Shown: in pieces, positions 8,433-17,243 of the stretch
Layout: every line of letters begins with the position of its first letter
Position numbering within the stretch: the first letter of the stretch is position 1
From: a virus
Virus record (IMG/VR): IMGVR_UViG_3300027759_000226
Coordinates: 1 to 35,775 of that record
DNA: 35,775 nucleotides
Reading direction: 5' to 3' (one strand)
Translations under genes and position numbers: made by a program
The notes under the pieces: model-generated
What the model saw: the letters and a program-made list of their open reading frames with translations, nothing else
Told to the model about the DNA's origin: nothing
Databases searched by the model: none

Positions 8433-8876
8433 TTATTCCCCTTTAATTTCCAGCGTTTTCAATTTATTTGAAGAATCAAACAACGCAAGTTCATCTGGTT
8501 CAATCAATTCTTTTTCCAATTTGTCCAAGTCGGTTTCACTGCTGTTGTGGAACGTGATACCAATGGCATCAGTTACCGCCAGCGTCACCCGCTTTGTGCC
8601 GGGCTTGCTCTGCACAATATCCCCCGCATACAGGTGTTTCATGCCGCCCTCAGTCCATGCGATTATTTCACCTTTGGCGCATAAAAAGAAGTGGTCTTTC
8701 TTATGTACCTTGCCAACAATCAGCGCCCCAGCGGGTCTGTAAACCTTTCTGGCATACATCCCAGCATGGAAATAGTGTTCTGTCTCCAACTCAGCCTGCG
8801 GCATCTTTGCCACTTCCGTTTGCAATCTTTCAATCTGCTCACGGGTTGGCACACCAGTTGGAATTAAATCATTCAT
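8433..8876 (-). CDS. Cupin-like virion-associated protein
   Basis: 147 residues with a central beta-rich segment (HFFLCAKGEIIAWTEGG, then YAGDIVQSKPGTKR, ending AIGITFHNSS). This matches the small cupin-like proteins often found between tail accessory and ejection genes in podoviruses. It lacks the full His-rich metal motif of enzymatic cupins, so a structural or chaperone role is more likely. The start overlaps the stop of the upstream gene. Confidence 0.6.
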   Translation of the reverse strand: MNDLIPTGVPTREQIERLQTEVAKMPQAELETEHYFHAGMYARKVYRPAGALIVGKVHKKDHFFLCAKGEIIAWTEGGMKHLYAGDIVQSKPGTKRVTLAVTDAIGITFHNSSETDLDKLEKELIEPDELALFDSSNKLKTLEIKGE

Positions 8877-9100
8877 TGGTTGTAATATGGCACTTTGTAA
8901 GCCACGCCGTTGACGGTCACGTTCATAAAGCCCACAGGGTTTGCTGGCAAGGTTGCTGACCCTGCTGTGGCAGTTGTGGCGCTGGTGAAGTTCAACAAAT
9001 TAATGAAGAACTGTTGCCATGTGCGTGTCGGTCTTTTGGTGTTTGCGTCCAAAAATTCCGATTGCGGATATGGTTGACTTTGTGGTGTAGGTAATGCCAT
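8873..9100 (-). CDS. Small hypothetical virion-region protein, 75 aa
   Basis: 75 residues. The Pro/Gln-rich N-terminus leads to a short helix (RTWQQFFINLLNF) and a Gly/Thr-rich, beta-like C-terminus ending in Tyr-Asn-Gln. It is coupled to both neighbours by short overlaps and sits directly after the gp10-like gene. In P22 this position holds the tail needle, but this protein is far too short and lacks a long coiled coil. Role unknown. Confidence 0.6.
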   Translation of the reverse strand: MALPTPQSQPYPQSEFLDANTKRPTRTWQQFFINLLNFTSATTATAGSATLPANPVGFMNVTVNGVAYKVPYYNQ

Positions 9101-10962
9101 CAGTTTTCTCCAACAGAAGTTTTTAAGTTTGCTGAAACAATAACCGCCTTGACAGGATCGGTCAAAGAAATTTCAAATACCCTGTCCCGCGCTGTCCCCA
9201 AACGCCGCCAGATTGCACGGTTTTTATATCTGCCAATCAAACCGATGGAAGTCCAATGTTCGGTTGACCAAGTTGAACCGCCATCATCTGACCATCTCAG
9301 CATGGCTTGTGGGTTTTCGCCTTGCCCTGTGGAGTTACCAACGCCGGGCTGGAACTGAATCTGCAATTCGTCAAAATATTCCCGCTGGAAGTCTGCCACT
9401 AGATGCGGCGCACGGCGCAAACGCCTGACTTGCTGACCATCATCTGTGTAATTCATTGGATCAAGTTTGTATATTTTGCCGTTGGAATAATCCCCAACCA
9501 TGACCAAACCTTGAAATTGAACGCAACAATTACCCCTTGCGCGTTCATATTGACCTAAATTGTTTGTATATAACCACTTATGCCACATTCCTGATGCAAC
9601 GTCATAACACCAAGTTAGGTTAATTGTGGGAAAGTTGATCACATAAACTTCGTGTCCCTCAAGCTGGTAAGTCCAGCCAATCGCATCACTTACCACCTGA
9701 TTTGTCAAAGAATTTTCAACCGCATGGGTAGAAATCCTTGTGGGTACATAGCCATTCATTTGCACAATTTGGGCTTGACCACGAATGTTGCGGCTTAAAT
9801 ATGCAAATGAATTGCCAAGTCGCGCCACGCTGAATTTGGCGGCAATGCCGTGCTGGGTTGATGTGCCGGGGATGCGTTGGAAAGGAAATGGGCTTGTCCC
9901 CGCATCAATCCAAACCTCGCTGGAAACTTCGCCCAACAAATAGATTTCACGGTGGTCAACAATCAGGGAAACCAAATCATCAGGCGCACCGTCTTTGCTG
10001 CCAAAACTCAAAGCCGCTGAAATTGGCGACAAAGCCGCAGATGCACCAAATTGCTGGGTATCTGGGCGGTTGTAAACAAAATAGTTGTCCACAATGTCCA
10101 CTGAACTGCCGCTGGTGAATGCGCCATCAGTGCTGGGCAAAACCGACCAATTCAAGCCATACAGCGTTCTTGAAGTCACTGTTTGGGAATTGTTGACCGT
10201 GTATGTTCCAGCGCCGCCTGTGCCTGTTCCAAGGGCTGTAATGATGGTTTGCGCGGTAACGGTTGACCCTTGGATAGTCTGCCCAACGTACAAAGTTCCG
10301 CTAGTCACCGCTGTAACTGTCAGAGTTGTTCCTGCAATTGAACCTGTAACCACTGCGCCAGCCGTCGCGCTGTTCATCAATGTTGATGCTACGGTTTGAG
10401 TTAAATTAACGGTATAAGTTCCGATCCCGCCCGTACCTGTACCCAGTGCGGTTATCACGGTTTCTTGGTTTACATTCACACCAAATAAAGCCTGATTGAT
10501 TGCAATTGTTCCATTGGTGATTGCGGTGACCGTCAAGGTTGTGCCACTAATTACGCCAGTAAAAACCGCAGCAGATGGGCTTGAAATGCGCCATGTGTAG
10601 CGATTTTGACCGTCCACAATGTACACATTCACGCCGTTGTCAGTAATTCCAACAATTCCAGATGATGTGTTTAATTGACCAACCATTGTGGTTGTATAGG
10701 TGGAAGTCAACGCATATACATACGGGCCACAAACCGCTACCAAAATGTCGCCACCTGACAAGGTACGCATTCCCCTGATTTCTTGCTGATTCTGAAAAAG
10801 CACCAAAGAAGTGAGACCCGGCGTTGGGTACAGCGCCACTACCCCGCGTTCACCCTGCTGTTTTAATGGATCAACTTCTGGGCGGAAATTAATGCACTCT
10901 TGGGCATCTTGGTAAATGCTGGGCGCTTCGTAAGATGGGCCGACAAAGCCAAAATCAGGCAT
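9100..10962 (-). CDS. P22 gp10-like tail accessory / packaged DNA stabilization protein
   Basis: 620 residues. The N-terminus ([20 protein letters not shown]) and the beta-rich body ([44 protein letters not shown]) are typical of gp10-family neck proteins that plug the portal after packaging. It follows the gp4-like gene with a TAATG overlap, as the P22-type order predicts. Residues about 133-195 and 203-267 are two copies of a Gly/Thr/Val-rich domain ending in GTGTGG-GTYTVN-TQTV style motifs. These copies look inserted into the family fold, and a third copy lies in the gp4-like protein. Confidence 0.85.
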   Translation of the reverse strand: MPDFGFVGPSYEAPSIYQDAQECINFRPEVDPLKQQGERGVVALYPTPGLTSLVLFQNQQEIRGMRTLSGGDILVAVCGPYVYALTSTYTTTMVGQLNTSSGIVGITDNGVNVYIVDGQNRYTWRISSPSAAVFTGVISGTTLTVTAITNGTIAINQALFGVNVNQETVITALGTGTGGIGTYTVNLTQTVASTLMNSATAGAVVTGSIAGTTLTVTAVTSGTLYVGQTIQGSTVTAQTIITALGTGTGGAGTYTVNNSQTVTSRTLYGLNWSVLPSTDGAFTSGSSVDIVDNYFVYNRPDTQQFGASAALSPISAALSFGSKDGAPDDLVSLIVDHREIYLLGEVSSEVWIDAGTSPFPFQRIPGTSTQHGIAAKFSVARLGNSFAYLSRNIRGQAQIVQMNGYVPTRISTHAVENSLTNQVVSDAIGWTYQLEGHEVYVINFPTINLTWCYDVASGMWHKWLYTNNLGQYERARGNCCVQFQGLVMVGDYSNGKIYKLDPMNYTDDGQQVRRLRRAPHLVADFQREYFDELQIQFQPGVGNSTGQGENPQAMLRWSDDGGSTWSTEHWTSIGLIGRYKNRAIWRRLGTARDRVFEISLTDPVKAVIVSANLKTSVGEN

Positions 10963-11936
10963 TATCTAAACCCTCCATCCATGATAAATCCAGCGTCTTT
11001 GGCTTTTCCAACCATCAGGGCATCAGGGTATCTAGCCACCTGTGCGGGGCGCATATTGGTGCGTTTGATTGTTGCCTTGGCTTGACCAGCAAATGCGTTA
11101 ATCATCTGAATCTGGGTGGGTGAAACTTTGCCAAACATAGGCATCAGGCGTTCAGCCAAGCACCACCGCAATGCCATGTTGTAGCCTTGTGGCAGCGTGA
11201 TCGTGTCGTACAGTGAACCAAATGTGCGGAAAATGGTATTTGCAAACAAGTGCAATTCACCAGATGACGGATTTGGAAACACATACAGCGTTCCCAAAGT
11301 CTCGCTAGGTTGGTAGTAAACCATTTTTGCCCACGGGCCGTTTAATTGCTTGATGCCAAGGGATTCGTATTCTTCAAGACTTAGGATTGCCACAGGGTAA
11401 TCCAAATAGCCGCCTGCCACACTTGATCCACCTTGCTGGGTTGCAACACGAACAAACGCTGATTCAATAGTCAGGGGGCGTTCATAGTAGGCAGAAATTG
11501 TGGTGCTTGCCACGGTCTGGGATTGGCTGACAGTGTATGTGCCGCCCTCATTGACGTTACCGCCTGCGCCAGTACCAAATCCCACAATGGTTGTGCCTGC
11601 GGTGACCCCTGTGCCGCTGATGGTCATGCCCATTGTGATAGCGCCAGAAATTACGCCATCCACAGGAACGGTTAAGGTTGTGCCAGAAATTGAACCCGTA
11701 AAAGACGCACCGACTGACCCAGATGGGCCAAGTGTGTATTGCACGGTATTTTGAACAGTCTGGAAAATAATTTCGGTCTTATAGAAAACCATCATGTTTT
11801 CGTTTGACCACTGGGCGCACATATCGTTCAGCATGTCGAATGCGTCTTGGGCATCATCTGCTGTCGGCGATTCGCCAGATGCCAATGCACCTATGTCTTT
11901 CAGCGCCCTGCTAATAATGTCGTAAGGAGTCGTCAT
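10962..11936 (-). CDS. P22 gp4-like tail accessory (head-tail adaptor) protein
   Basis: 324 residues. The N-terminus ([18 protein letters not shown], then [16 protein letters not shown]) is the hallmark of gp4-like adaptors that bind beneath the portal. The C-terminal half ([24 protein letters not shown], then helical to the end) continues the family. P22 gp4 is roughly half this length. Much of the excess is a beta-rich insertion at about 78-147 that matches the repeats in the gp10-like neighbour. It directly precedes that gene, with overlapping stop and start. Confidence 0.82.
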   Translation of the reverse strand: MTTPYDIISRALKDIGALASGESPTADDAQDAFDMLNDMCAQWSNENMMVFYKTEIIFQTVQNTVQYTLGPSGSVGASFTGSISGTTLTVPVDGVISGAITMGMTISGTGVTAGTTIVGFGTGAGGNVNEGGTYTVSQSQTVASTTISAYYERPLTIESAFVRVATQQGGSSVAGGYLDYPVAILSLEEYESLGIKQLNGPWAKMVYYQPSETLGTLYVFPNPSSGELHLFANTIFRTFGSLYDTITLPQGYNMALRWCLAERLMPMFGKVSPTQIQMINAFAGQAKATIKRTNMRPAQVARYPDALMVGKAKDAGFIMDGGFR

Positions 11937-11939
11937 TTA

Positions 11940-12260
11940 TTACACCTTTGGCACAAATTTCTGTGGTAACCAAGGGGCAACAACAACTCCATTCCCTTGC
12001 AGGGACGCTAGTTGTTCCTCTAAACGGGATTTTATAAGATTTATTCCGTCTTTGGTAGTCTCATTTTCAATCCATGATGCCACATCAGCTTCAGTCACTT
12101 CATGGAATGGTTTTTTGAGGATTTTGTCACTAAACCACCAATTTCCCTCAGTTTCCACTTTTTCGCCTGTGTCAGCTTCTGCGGTCACAAAATATTTGGC
12201 GTGGGTAATTAAATCACCATCAGCAGAAATTTCTAAAATTTTCCAGTTAAATGTTGTCAT
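11940..12260 (-). CDS. Hypothetical fibre-region protein, 106 aa
   Basis: The start chosen is ATG 12260, one base after the upstream stop. A longer in-frame version would run back into the fibre gene and has an unlikely N-terminus. The product begins MTTFNWKILEISADGDL and has a beta-rich first half (KYFVTAEADTGEKVETEGNWWF). A helical, acidic second half follows (FHEVTEADVASWIENETTKDGINL), ending in a Pro-rich tail. Similar short proteins lie among fibre genes of aquatic phages. Function unknown, possibly fibre assembly. Confidence 0.65.
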   Translation of the reverse strand: MTTFNWKILEISADGDLITHAKYFVTAEADTGEKVETEGNWWFSDKILKKPFHEVTEADVASWIENETTKDGINLIKSRLEEQLASLQGNGVVVAPWLPQKFVPKV

Positions 12261-12261
12261 A

Positions 12262-12582
12262 TTAACCCACAATCCAATTTGTACCATTATCAAAAACAGG
12301 CACTGTAACAAGTCCTCCACCAACCACAGTTGACAATGCAACTGGTGTCAAAGCATTGGTTACATAAGCTCTGCGCCCCGCAGTTCCTGCCGCTGGTAAA
12401 TTTGCGACCAAATAACCAATTGTTTTGGTTGTACCCGCAAATGTTGCATTTTGACTGGTGTCCAATGTCAAAGCAGTCGTGCCGTTTGTTTGAAACGCAA
12501 GTACGCCAGTGGAATCTGCGGTTTGTTTTAACCCCGCACTTCCAGAAGATACGCCGTTGTCAGCATTGATCGTGACTGCCAT
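12262..12582 (-). CDS. Short tail fibre / fibre tip protein
   Basis: 106 residues with a fibre-like N-terminus (STGVLAFQTNGTTALTLDTSQNATFAG) and a C-terminal cap (AGTAGRRAYVTNALTPVALS, then VPVFDNGTNWIVG). This cap is often seen at the ends of aquatic phage fibres. The N-terminal pattern is shared with the two larger fibre genes upstream. It probably forms a trimeric tip or accessory fibre. It is coupled by a 1-base overlap to the preceding small gene. Confidence 0.65.
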   Translation of the reverse strand: MAVTINADNGVSSGSAGLKQTADSTGVLAFQTNGTTALTLDTSQNATFAGTTKTIGYLVANLPAAGTAGRRAYVTNALTPVALSTVVGGGLVTVPVFDNGTNWIVG

Positions 12583-12815
12583 TATTTGTTCTCCAGTGCC
12601 GCCTTGATTTCATCAACTGTTGAAGCCGCGTCAATCTGTGTTTGCATGGTTGCATACTTGGTTCTGATAGACGCTCTTGCAACTTCTGCGCCTTCCGCCT
12701 GACCGGGGATTTGTTTGGCAATTGCATTGTCGTATGGCTCAAACTCAACAGCCCTAGCCGCACGGCGCAAGTTGTGAGCAACATTTTTAGCTTTATCAAT
12801 ATTGATGACAATCAT
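12582..12815 (-). CDS. Small helical fibre-associated protein, 77 aa
   Basis: The start is ATG 12815, overlapping the upstream stop (ATGA). It begins MIVINIDKAKNVAHNLRRAARA and is helical and charged throughout, ending in a segment rich in Ala and Glu. Proteins with this N-terminus are common beside tail fibre genes of proteobacterial phages, where they are thought to help fibre assembly. That role is inferred from context only. Confidence 0.65.
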   Translation of the reverse strand: MIVINIDKAKNVAHNLRRAARAVEFEPYDNAIAKQIPGQAEGAEVARASIRTKYATMQTQIDAASTVDEIKAALENK

Positions 12816-13003
12816 TCTGAATACTCCCATGCGTTGCGGAATGTGCGGTCTGTTGGCACATCTGCTGTGTCAATGATTTTGAATGGCTTGCTAGCAGGGA
12901 CATCCTTGGCGGCAATTTCTTCAATTGTTAAACCGCACTCAGCGGCTGGAATGATGACTGCAACACCGCCATCGTCTGTTGGGTAAATGATTCGTTTTGT
13001 CAT
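12812..13003 (-). CDS. Small fibre-associated protein, 63 aa
   Basis: 63 residues with a Pro/Asp-rich middle and the C-terminal motif VPTDRTFRNAWEYSE. This DRTFRNAWE ending is a recurrent signature of small phage proteins located at tail fibre loci. It is coupled by ATGA to the following small helical protein. Its role is probably in fibre assembly or attachment, but that is unproven. Confidence 0.65.
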   Translation of the reverse strand: MTKRIIYPTDDGGVAVIIPAAECGLTIEEIAAKDVPASKPFKIIDTADVPTDRTFRNAWEYSE

Positions 13004-13012
13004 GGTTACTCC

Positions 13013-13819
13013 TTATCTGAAAATCATTACATTGTTATAAGTGCTATCTGTAACAGTTCCACCATAACGACCAACTAAAAACCTAAATGCAGAAGTTGTG
13101 TAAGTGGTTGCTGTTCCACCAATCGCATCTGTTTTAACAACAATTACCTGTGAACCTGAGTCTGTACTAGCAAAACCATTAGTTCCTCCAGAAAAAGAAT
13201 AATTTGTATCAGGCATTGCAGTCGAAAAGTTTAGTGTGTAATCACCAACACCATTGTCCGTAATACTAGAAACATTTCCGCTGGCACGAATAGCTGGAGT
13301 ACCTGTGCCGTTGAAGTTAATCCAAGCACGACAGCCATATGCTGTAGCAACAGAGCCGTAACCTGAGTTGAATTTAAACAGGCCAGCCGAATCAAAACGA
13401 CCCACTTCTGTAGCATTTGTTCCAAAAATAAGTGGAGTGGCTGTGTCTGTTTTTAAGGTTGTAGATGTTCCAATTTGAGTTTCAAGAACAGCATATCTTG
13501 TGGCTAAACTAAGGTCTGAATAAAATCCAAGGCCGCAGTAATTTCCTGCGGAATTAAAAAGGTATGAATTAGTGCCACGGGCATCTGAGTATGACAAAGA
13601 GCCATTTACTGACAATTTGTAACTTGGAGAAGCAGTACCAATCCCCACATTACCAGAGCTATCAACACGCATCCTTTCACTGCCACCTGTGGACACGCCA
13701 ACAGTATCAGCGGCTGGGTAAAACACTCCAGTGTTGGTATCGCTTCCTTGAACAGCAGGAGTTCCAGCAGAGCCGTCTACCCCTGAAATTCCTGTTGTGC
13801 CGTTGATGATTACAGTCAT
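13013..13819 (-). CDS. Tail fibre protein with duplicated-type C-terminal domain
   Basis: 268 residues. An N-terminal fibre repeat region includes SSGNVGIGTASPSYKLSVNG, a motif widespread in aquatic phage fibres. The C-terminal domain (about 155-268) contains RAWINFNGTGTPAIRASGNV, SITDNGVGDYTLNF and TAMPDTNYS. The same domain closes the next fibre gene (13828-14484), so the two are paralogous at their distal, probably receptor-binding, ends. Gly/Ser/Thr-rich throughout, no signal peptide. Confidence 0.75.
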   Translation of the reverse strand: MTVIINGTTGISGVDGSAGTPAVQGSDTNTGVFYPAADTVGVSTGGSERMRVDSSGNVGIGTASPSYKLSVNGSLSYSDARGTNSYLFNSAGNYCGLGFYSDLSLATRYAVLETQIGTSTTLKTDTATPLIFGTNATEVGRFDSAGLFKFNSGYGSVATAYGCRAWINFNGTGTPAIRASGNVSSITDNGVGDYTLNFSTAMPDTNYSFSGGTNGFASTDSGSQVIVVKTDAIGGTATTYTTSAFRFLVGRYGGTVTDSTYNNVMIFR

Positions 13820-13827
13820 GGTTGTCC

Positions 13828-14484
13828 TTATCTAAAAACTGCTATGTAGGCGTATGTTGGATCAAACTGGGTTGAACCAAAAACTTTACAATTAGTTCTC
13901 CATGCAGATGTTGTTGGCGCAGTTGAAGAATTAACCATAGAAGTTCCATCACCTGTTCCATTTGTTCCAACCCCAACAGGAGAATAAGATGTATCAGACA
14001 TTGCGGTTGTAAAGTTGACTGTGTAATCACCTGTACCATTATCAGTAATGCTTGTTACATTGCCACTTGAGCGAATTGCCACAGTACCTGTGCCGTTAAA
14101 GTTAACCCAAGCTCTAGCCATATAAAGAGGTGCAGAGCCTGACACAGTTGCAACTTGTGCTGAATTAATCGTTGGTGTTGTTAGTGTTGGTGAAGTACCT
14201 AAAACATTTGCACCAGAACCAGTAGAAGTTGTTACACCAGTACCACCATTAGCAACAGGAAGTGTTCCAGTGACATTGGTTGTTAAATTTGCAAAAGTGG
14301 TTGATGTAGTGCCAGTTCCACCAGACGCAATAGGCAAAGCATTTGCCAAAGTAACAACTTGAGCAGAGCTAATTGTCACCGCAGTCGTAGGAGTAGCACC
14401 TGTTTGAAGAACAAGTGCGCCTGTTGTGTCCGCAGTAACTGTGTATGCGGTAGTGCTTGTGGTTGATGCGCTGATCGTACTCAT
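13828..14484 (-). CDS. Tail fibre protein, paralogue of the adjacent fibre
   Basis: 218 residues. A Thr/Ala-rich N-terminus (TTGALVLQTGATPTTAVTISS) is followed by a Gly/Thr fibre shaft. The C-terminal domain (about 117-218) reads RAWVNFNGTGTVAIRSSGNV, SITDNGTGDYTVNF, TAMSDTSYS and ends in AYIAVFR. The neighbour ends in VMIFR with the same internal motifs. The start overlaps the stop of the 774-residue fibre gene. The pair suggests duplication and divergence of a receptor-binding tip. Confidence 0.75.
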   Translation of the reverse strand: MSTISASTTSTTAYTVTADTTGALVLQTGATPTTAVTISSAQVVTLANALPIASGGTGTTSTTFANLTTNVTGTLPVANGGTGVTTSTGSGANVLGTSPTLTTPTINSAQVATVSGSAPLYMARAWVNFNGTGTVAIRSSGNVTSITDNGTGDYTVNFTTAMSDTSYSPVGVGTNGTGDGTSMVNSSTAPTTSAWRTNCKVFGSTQFDPTYAYIAVFR

Positions 14485-16805
14485 ATAACAATATGCCTTT
14501 GTCCAGATGCCACAGTTAAAACAACACCGCTATTAATGGTCAGCGGACCAACAGAAAAGCCATTTGTTCCCGTTGCTATGGTGTAGCTTGATGAAACTGA
14601 ATCAGCGTTAATGGTGATGCCGTTGCTACTAATGTGTTCTGGCGCGGTTAATTCGCCCGTGCTTGGGTTGTATTTCAGCTTAGTAGATGACACATATTCT
14701 GTGCTAACCGTTCCTGATGTGGCGTTGGCAAACAATGGATAACGTGTGGCATTGGTGGTCGTATCGTCCGATATGGTGACCGCCGTGCCTGCTGTTGCCC
14801 ATGTAAACGCTGATCCACTCCATGTTAATGCTGTGCTTGCCACGGTTGGCGCAACAACAAATGAAGTCGCGCCTGCGCCTGTTTGATAAGGAATCTGATT
14901 GGCTACACCGCCAGCAATGTTTGTTGCCGTGGTTGCACTTGTTGCACTTGTCGCTGTGGCTGCATTACCGCCAATCGACAACCCAGACGCTGTTCCTGTT
15001 AAACCTGTACCCGCACCAGTGAATGATGTGGATGTAAACACGCCAGTAGAGGGGTTGTATTGCAGTTTGGTGGAACTGACATACTCAGTTGTCAGGTTGC
15101 CCGTGGTTTGATTTGCAAAAAGCGGGTATCGAGTCGCCGCTGTGGATGTGTCGTCAGTGACGGTGGCGTAACTGCTTGGCGTTGACCATGTGGGCGCTGA
15201 TGTGCCATTAGAAGTCAAAACCTGACCAATTGTGCCTGATGCCAAAAACGCAGTTGCGCCAGCCCCAGACTGATAAGGGATATATCCAGCGCCACCGCCT
15301 GCCAGATTGGTTGCTGTCGTTGCGGTAGTTGCTGACCCAACCGACAAAGTGGATTGCGCCACATATTGCGGGGCAGATGCGCCAGCGGTCAGAACATAGT
15401 TTGTCGTTCCCAACGCCAATGTGGTGGTGGTTGATGCCCCAGATTGATACACCAGCGAACCAGCCGCACCGCCTGCCACGTTTGTTGCTGTGGTAGCCGT
15501 AGCCACCGCACCAGACACAATCGACCCCAAAATTGAAGTCAACCATGTGGGATTTGAGTAAGAACCTGTGGAATAAAGCCCGTTTGTAACCGTGTCTGCA
15601 TTGCCCGTAATGCTGATGCCCCATGTACCAGAAGCATTTGTGCCTGTGGTGGATGGTGCGCCGACAGTGTTGTAGCTGATGGTGACCGCAGTGCCGCCGT
15701 TGTAGGTTTGTGGCGATGTGCCGCCAGACCCACCAGAATTGATTGTTAGGCTGTTTGTAACGCTTCCTGCGGTGGTCGCCGTAGCTGCATTGCCGCCAAT
15801 GGATAAGCCGCTTGCAGTGCCTGTTAAATTCGTTCCTGCACCGCTGAAATAAGTGTTCGCAGTGACTATTGTTCCAGTAACCGCCGCCGCCGTGGTAGCG
15901 CCAACAGTTGTGCCATTGATTGACCCGCCTGTAATTGCCACCGCATTTGCGTTTTGGGTGGACATTGTGCCAAGCCCAGAAACTTGCGTGTTAGCAATAG
16001 CAATAGCAGTGTTGGTGACAGATGTAACCTGACCTGATGCGTTGGTTACAAATACAGGTACAGCAGACGCTGATCCATACGTTCCAGCAGTACCCACAGG
16101 GGTGATGCTGAACTGATATGACGACAGGGTTAGCCCTGTGCCGGCGGTGTAAACCGCTGTATTTGAGAATCGCACAAAGGTGATGGGGGTTACGCCCAAA
16201 GTGCCACCCGGCAAATTGGTATCCACCCACGCAGACCCTGCCAATGTCACGCCATCCAAAACAAACAAGTAGGCAGACAGCAATTCGTCATAGGTGTTGG
16301 CATCAAGGGATCGAGTCCATGCGCCAGCCGCCGCCACATAAATGCCGTTATTTGCACCTGTGGTTTGATCTTTCACCAAGATGCGGTTTCCCGCCGTCAA
16401 AGTCACATTCCAATCGCCACCACCTTGCACCGCCAATCCAGACAATGTGATATTGCTTGTGGTTGTGTAGTTTGCTGGCGCTTTAAACGCCAAACCTTGG
16501 GCAATTGCATCCACATAGGCTTGATTGACAATCGAATCAGGCGAACTTGGGGCGCTTGAAATTGTGCCTGTGGTTGTAGCAATATTAGTAAAAACCCCAG
16601 TAGATGGGGTAGTTGCGCCAATTGTGGTGCTGTTTATCGTGCTGTTGGTTATATTTAAACCAGACTGATTTGGGTCAATCTTGGCATAAAACGGCGTTCC
16701 CGCTGGCCCAATCAGCGTAATTAAATCAAATGTCGGCTCAGGCTGAAAAATGCCTTGAACTGGGACAATGTTTATGGTTTGGGTTTTGGCGGCTTCATTT
16801 GCCAT
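14481..16805 (-). CDS. Large tail fibre protein with internal repeats
   Basis: 774 residues, strongly Gly/Thr/Ala/Ser-rich. Residues about 90-235 form a recognisable fibre domain (KAPANYTTTSNITLSG, then ILVKDQTTGANNGIYVAAAGAWTR, then SAYLFVLDG). The rest carries imperfect repeats. GTASGLSIGGNAATAT occurs twice, YPLFAN-EYVSSTKL-YNPSTG occurs twice, and ATTATN-AGG occurs several times. The C-terminus (LTINSGVVLTVASGQRHIVI) is a typical fibre cap. It is the largest fibre gene and probably the main shaft. Confidence 0.8.
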   Translation of the reverse strand: MANEAAKTQTINIVPVQGIFQPEPTFDLITLIGPAGTPFYAKIDPNQSGLNITNSTINSTTIGATTPSTGVFTNIATTTGTISSAPSSPDSIVNQAYVDAIAQGLAFKAPANYTTTSNITLSGLAVQGGGDWNVTLTAGNRILVKDQTTGANNGIYVAAAGAWTRSLDANTYDELLSAYLFVLDGVTLAGSAWVDTNLPGGTLGVTPITFVRFSNTAVYTAGTGLTLSSYQFSITPVGTAGTYGSASAVPVFVTNASGQVTSVTNTAIAIANTQVSGLGTMSTQNANAVAITGGSINGTTVGATTAAAVTGTIVTANTYFSGAGTNLTGTASGLSIGGNAATATTAGSVTNSLTINSGGSGGTSPQTYNGGTAVTISYNTVGAPSTTGTNASGTWGISITGNADTVTNGLYSTGSYSNPTWLTSILGSIVSGAVATATTATNVAGGAAGSLVYQSGASTTTTLALGTTNYVLTAGASAPQYVAQSTLSVGSATTATTATNLAGGGAGYIPYQSGAGATAFLASGTIGQVLTSNGTSAPTWSTPSSYATVTDDTSTAATRYPLFANQTTGNLTTEYVSSTKLQYNPSTGVFTSTSFTGAGTGLTGTASGLSIGGNAATATSATSATTATNIAGGVANQIPYQTGAGATSFVVAPTVASTALTWSGSAFTWATAGTAVTISDDTTTNATRYPLFANATSGTVSTEYVSSTKLKYNPSTGELTAPEHISSNGITINADSVSSSYTIATGTNGFSVGPLTINSGVVLTVASGQRHIVI

Positions 16806-16814
16806 ATCAAAACC

Positions 16815-17153
16815 TTAACCCGCTTGTGCAGCAGTGATGTACAGCGTGTTTGTGCTTGAACTGATTGCTTTGATGTAAAAAGGCGCTTTAGGGGCGGCAA
16901 TAATCAAAGGGTAATTCATTGCGGCTGGCAACACAAAAGAACCGCTATTGCCAGTGGATGCCACTGTGGGGGTTGTTACTGTGCTGGAATTAGACAATTC
17001 AACCGCTGCCACACCAGAACCAGTGTTTAACAATGCAACATAAGTGGCTTGATCATTGGTAGTGGCTTCGATTTGCAACGCAGAACTGGCTGAAGTTGTC
17101 AAATTAAGGGCATAAGTGCGACCTGATAGGCGCATAACTTGGACATTGACCAT
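16815..17153 (-). CDS. Probable structural protein, 112 aa
   Basis: The start is ATG 17153 with a GAGGA Shine-Dalgarno. A longer frame would run back into the terminator hairpin and is rejected. The product is beta-rich, Ser/Thr/Ala-rich and lacks cysteine, with repeated short hydrophobic strands. It is the first gene after the terminator at 17198-17224 and probably the first gene of the fibre module. No family is recognised; a small virion protein is likely. Confidence 0.65.
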   Translation of the reverse strand: MVNVQVMRLSGRTYALNLTTSASSALQIEATTNDQATYVALLNTGSGVAAVELSNSSTVTTPTVASTGNSGSFVLPAAMNYPLIIAAPKAPFYIKAISSSTNTLYITAAQAG

Positions 17154-17178
17154 TTTCAGTTCCTCAAAAGTTTGTTGA

Positions 17179-17207
17179 ATTATAGGCGTACAAATAGAAA
17201 AAGCCAC
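17179..17207 (-). promoter_or_regulatory. Candidate promoter for the tail fibre module
   Basis: On the minus strand a perfect TATAAT lies at 17179-17184. Seventeen bases upstream is GTGGCT (17202-17207), a weak -35 match that is part of the terminator stem. It would start transcription just before the Shine-Dalgarno of the 112-residue gene. The poor -35 keeps confidence modest. Confidence 0.4.
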
Positions 17208-17224
17208 CCCTTTTGAGGATGGCT
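17198..17224 (-). terminator. Rho-independent terminator after the coat operon
   Basis: On the minus strand AGCCATCC pairs with GGGTGGCT (one G-U pair) across a short loop, followed by a run of five T. The G-U pair works only in RNA from the minus strand, which supports the direction. It separates the capsid genes from the fibre genes. Confidence 0.75.
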
Positions 17225-17243
17225 TCTCCTAACTCATTTTCGA

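Noticed and set aside
14800-15800. CRISPR-like array suggested by recurring short repeats
   Set aside because: The repeats are coding repeats of the fibre gene, with irregular spacing and no regular spacers.
12582-16805. Diversity-generating retroelement at the fibre genes
   Set aside because: Some podoviruses carry one near fibre genes, but no reverse transcriptase gene and no template/variable repeat pair with adenine-biased differences were seen.
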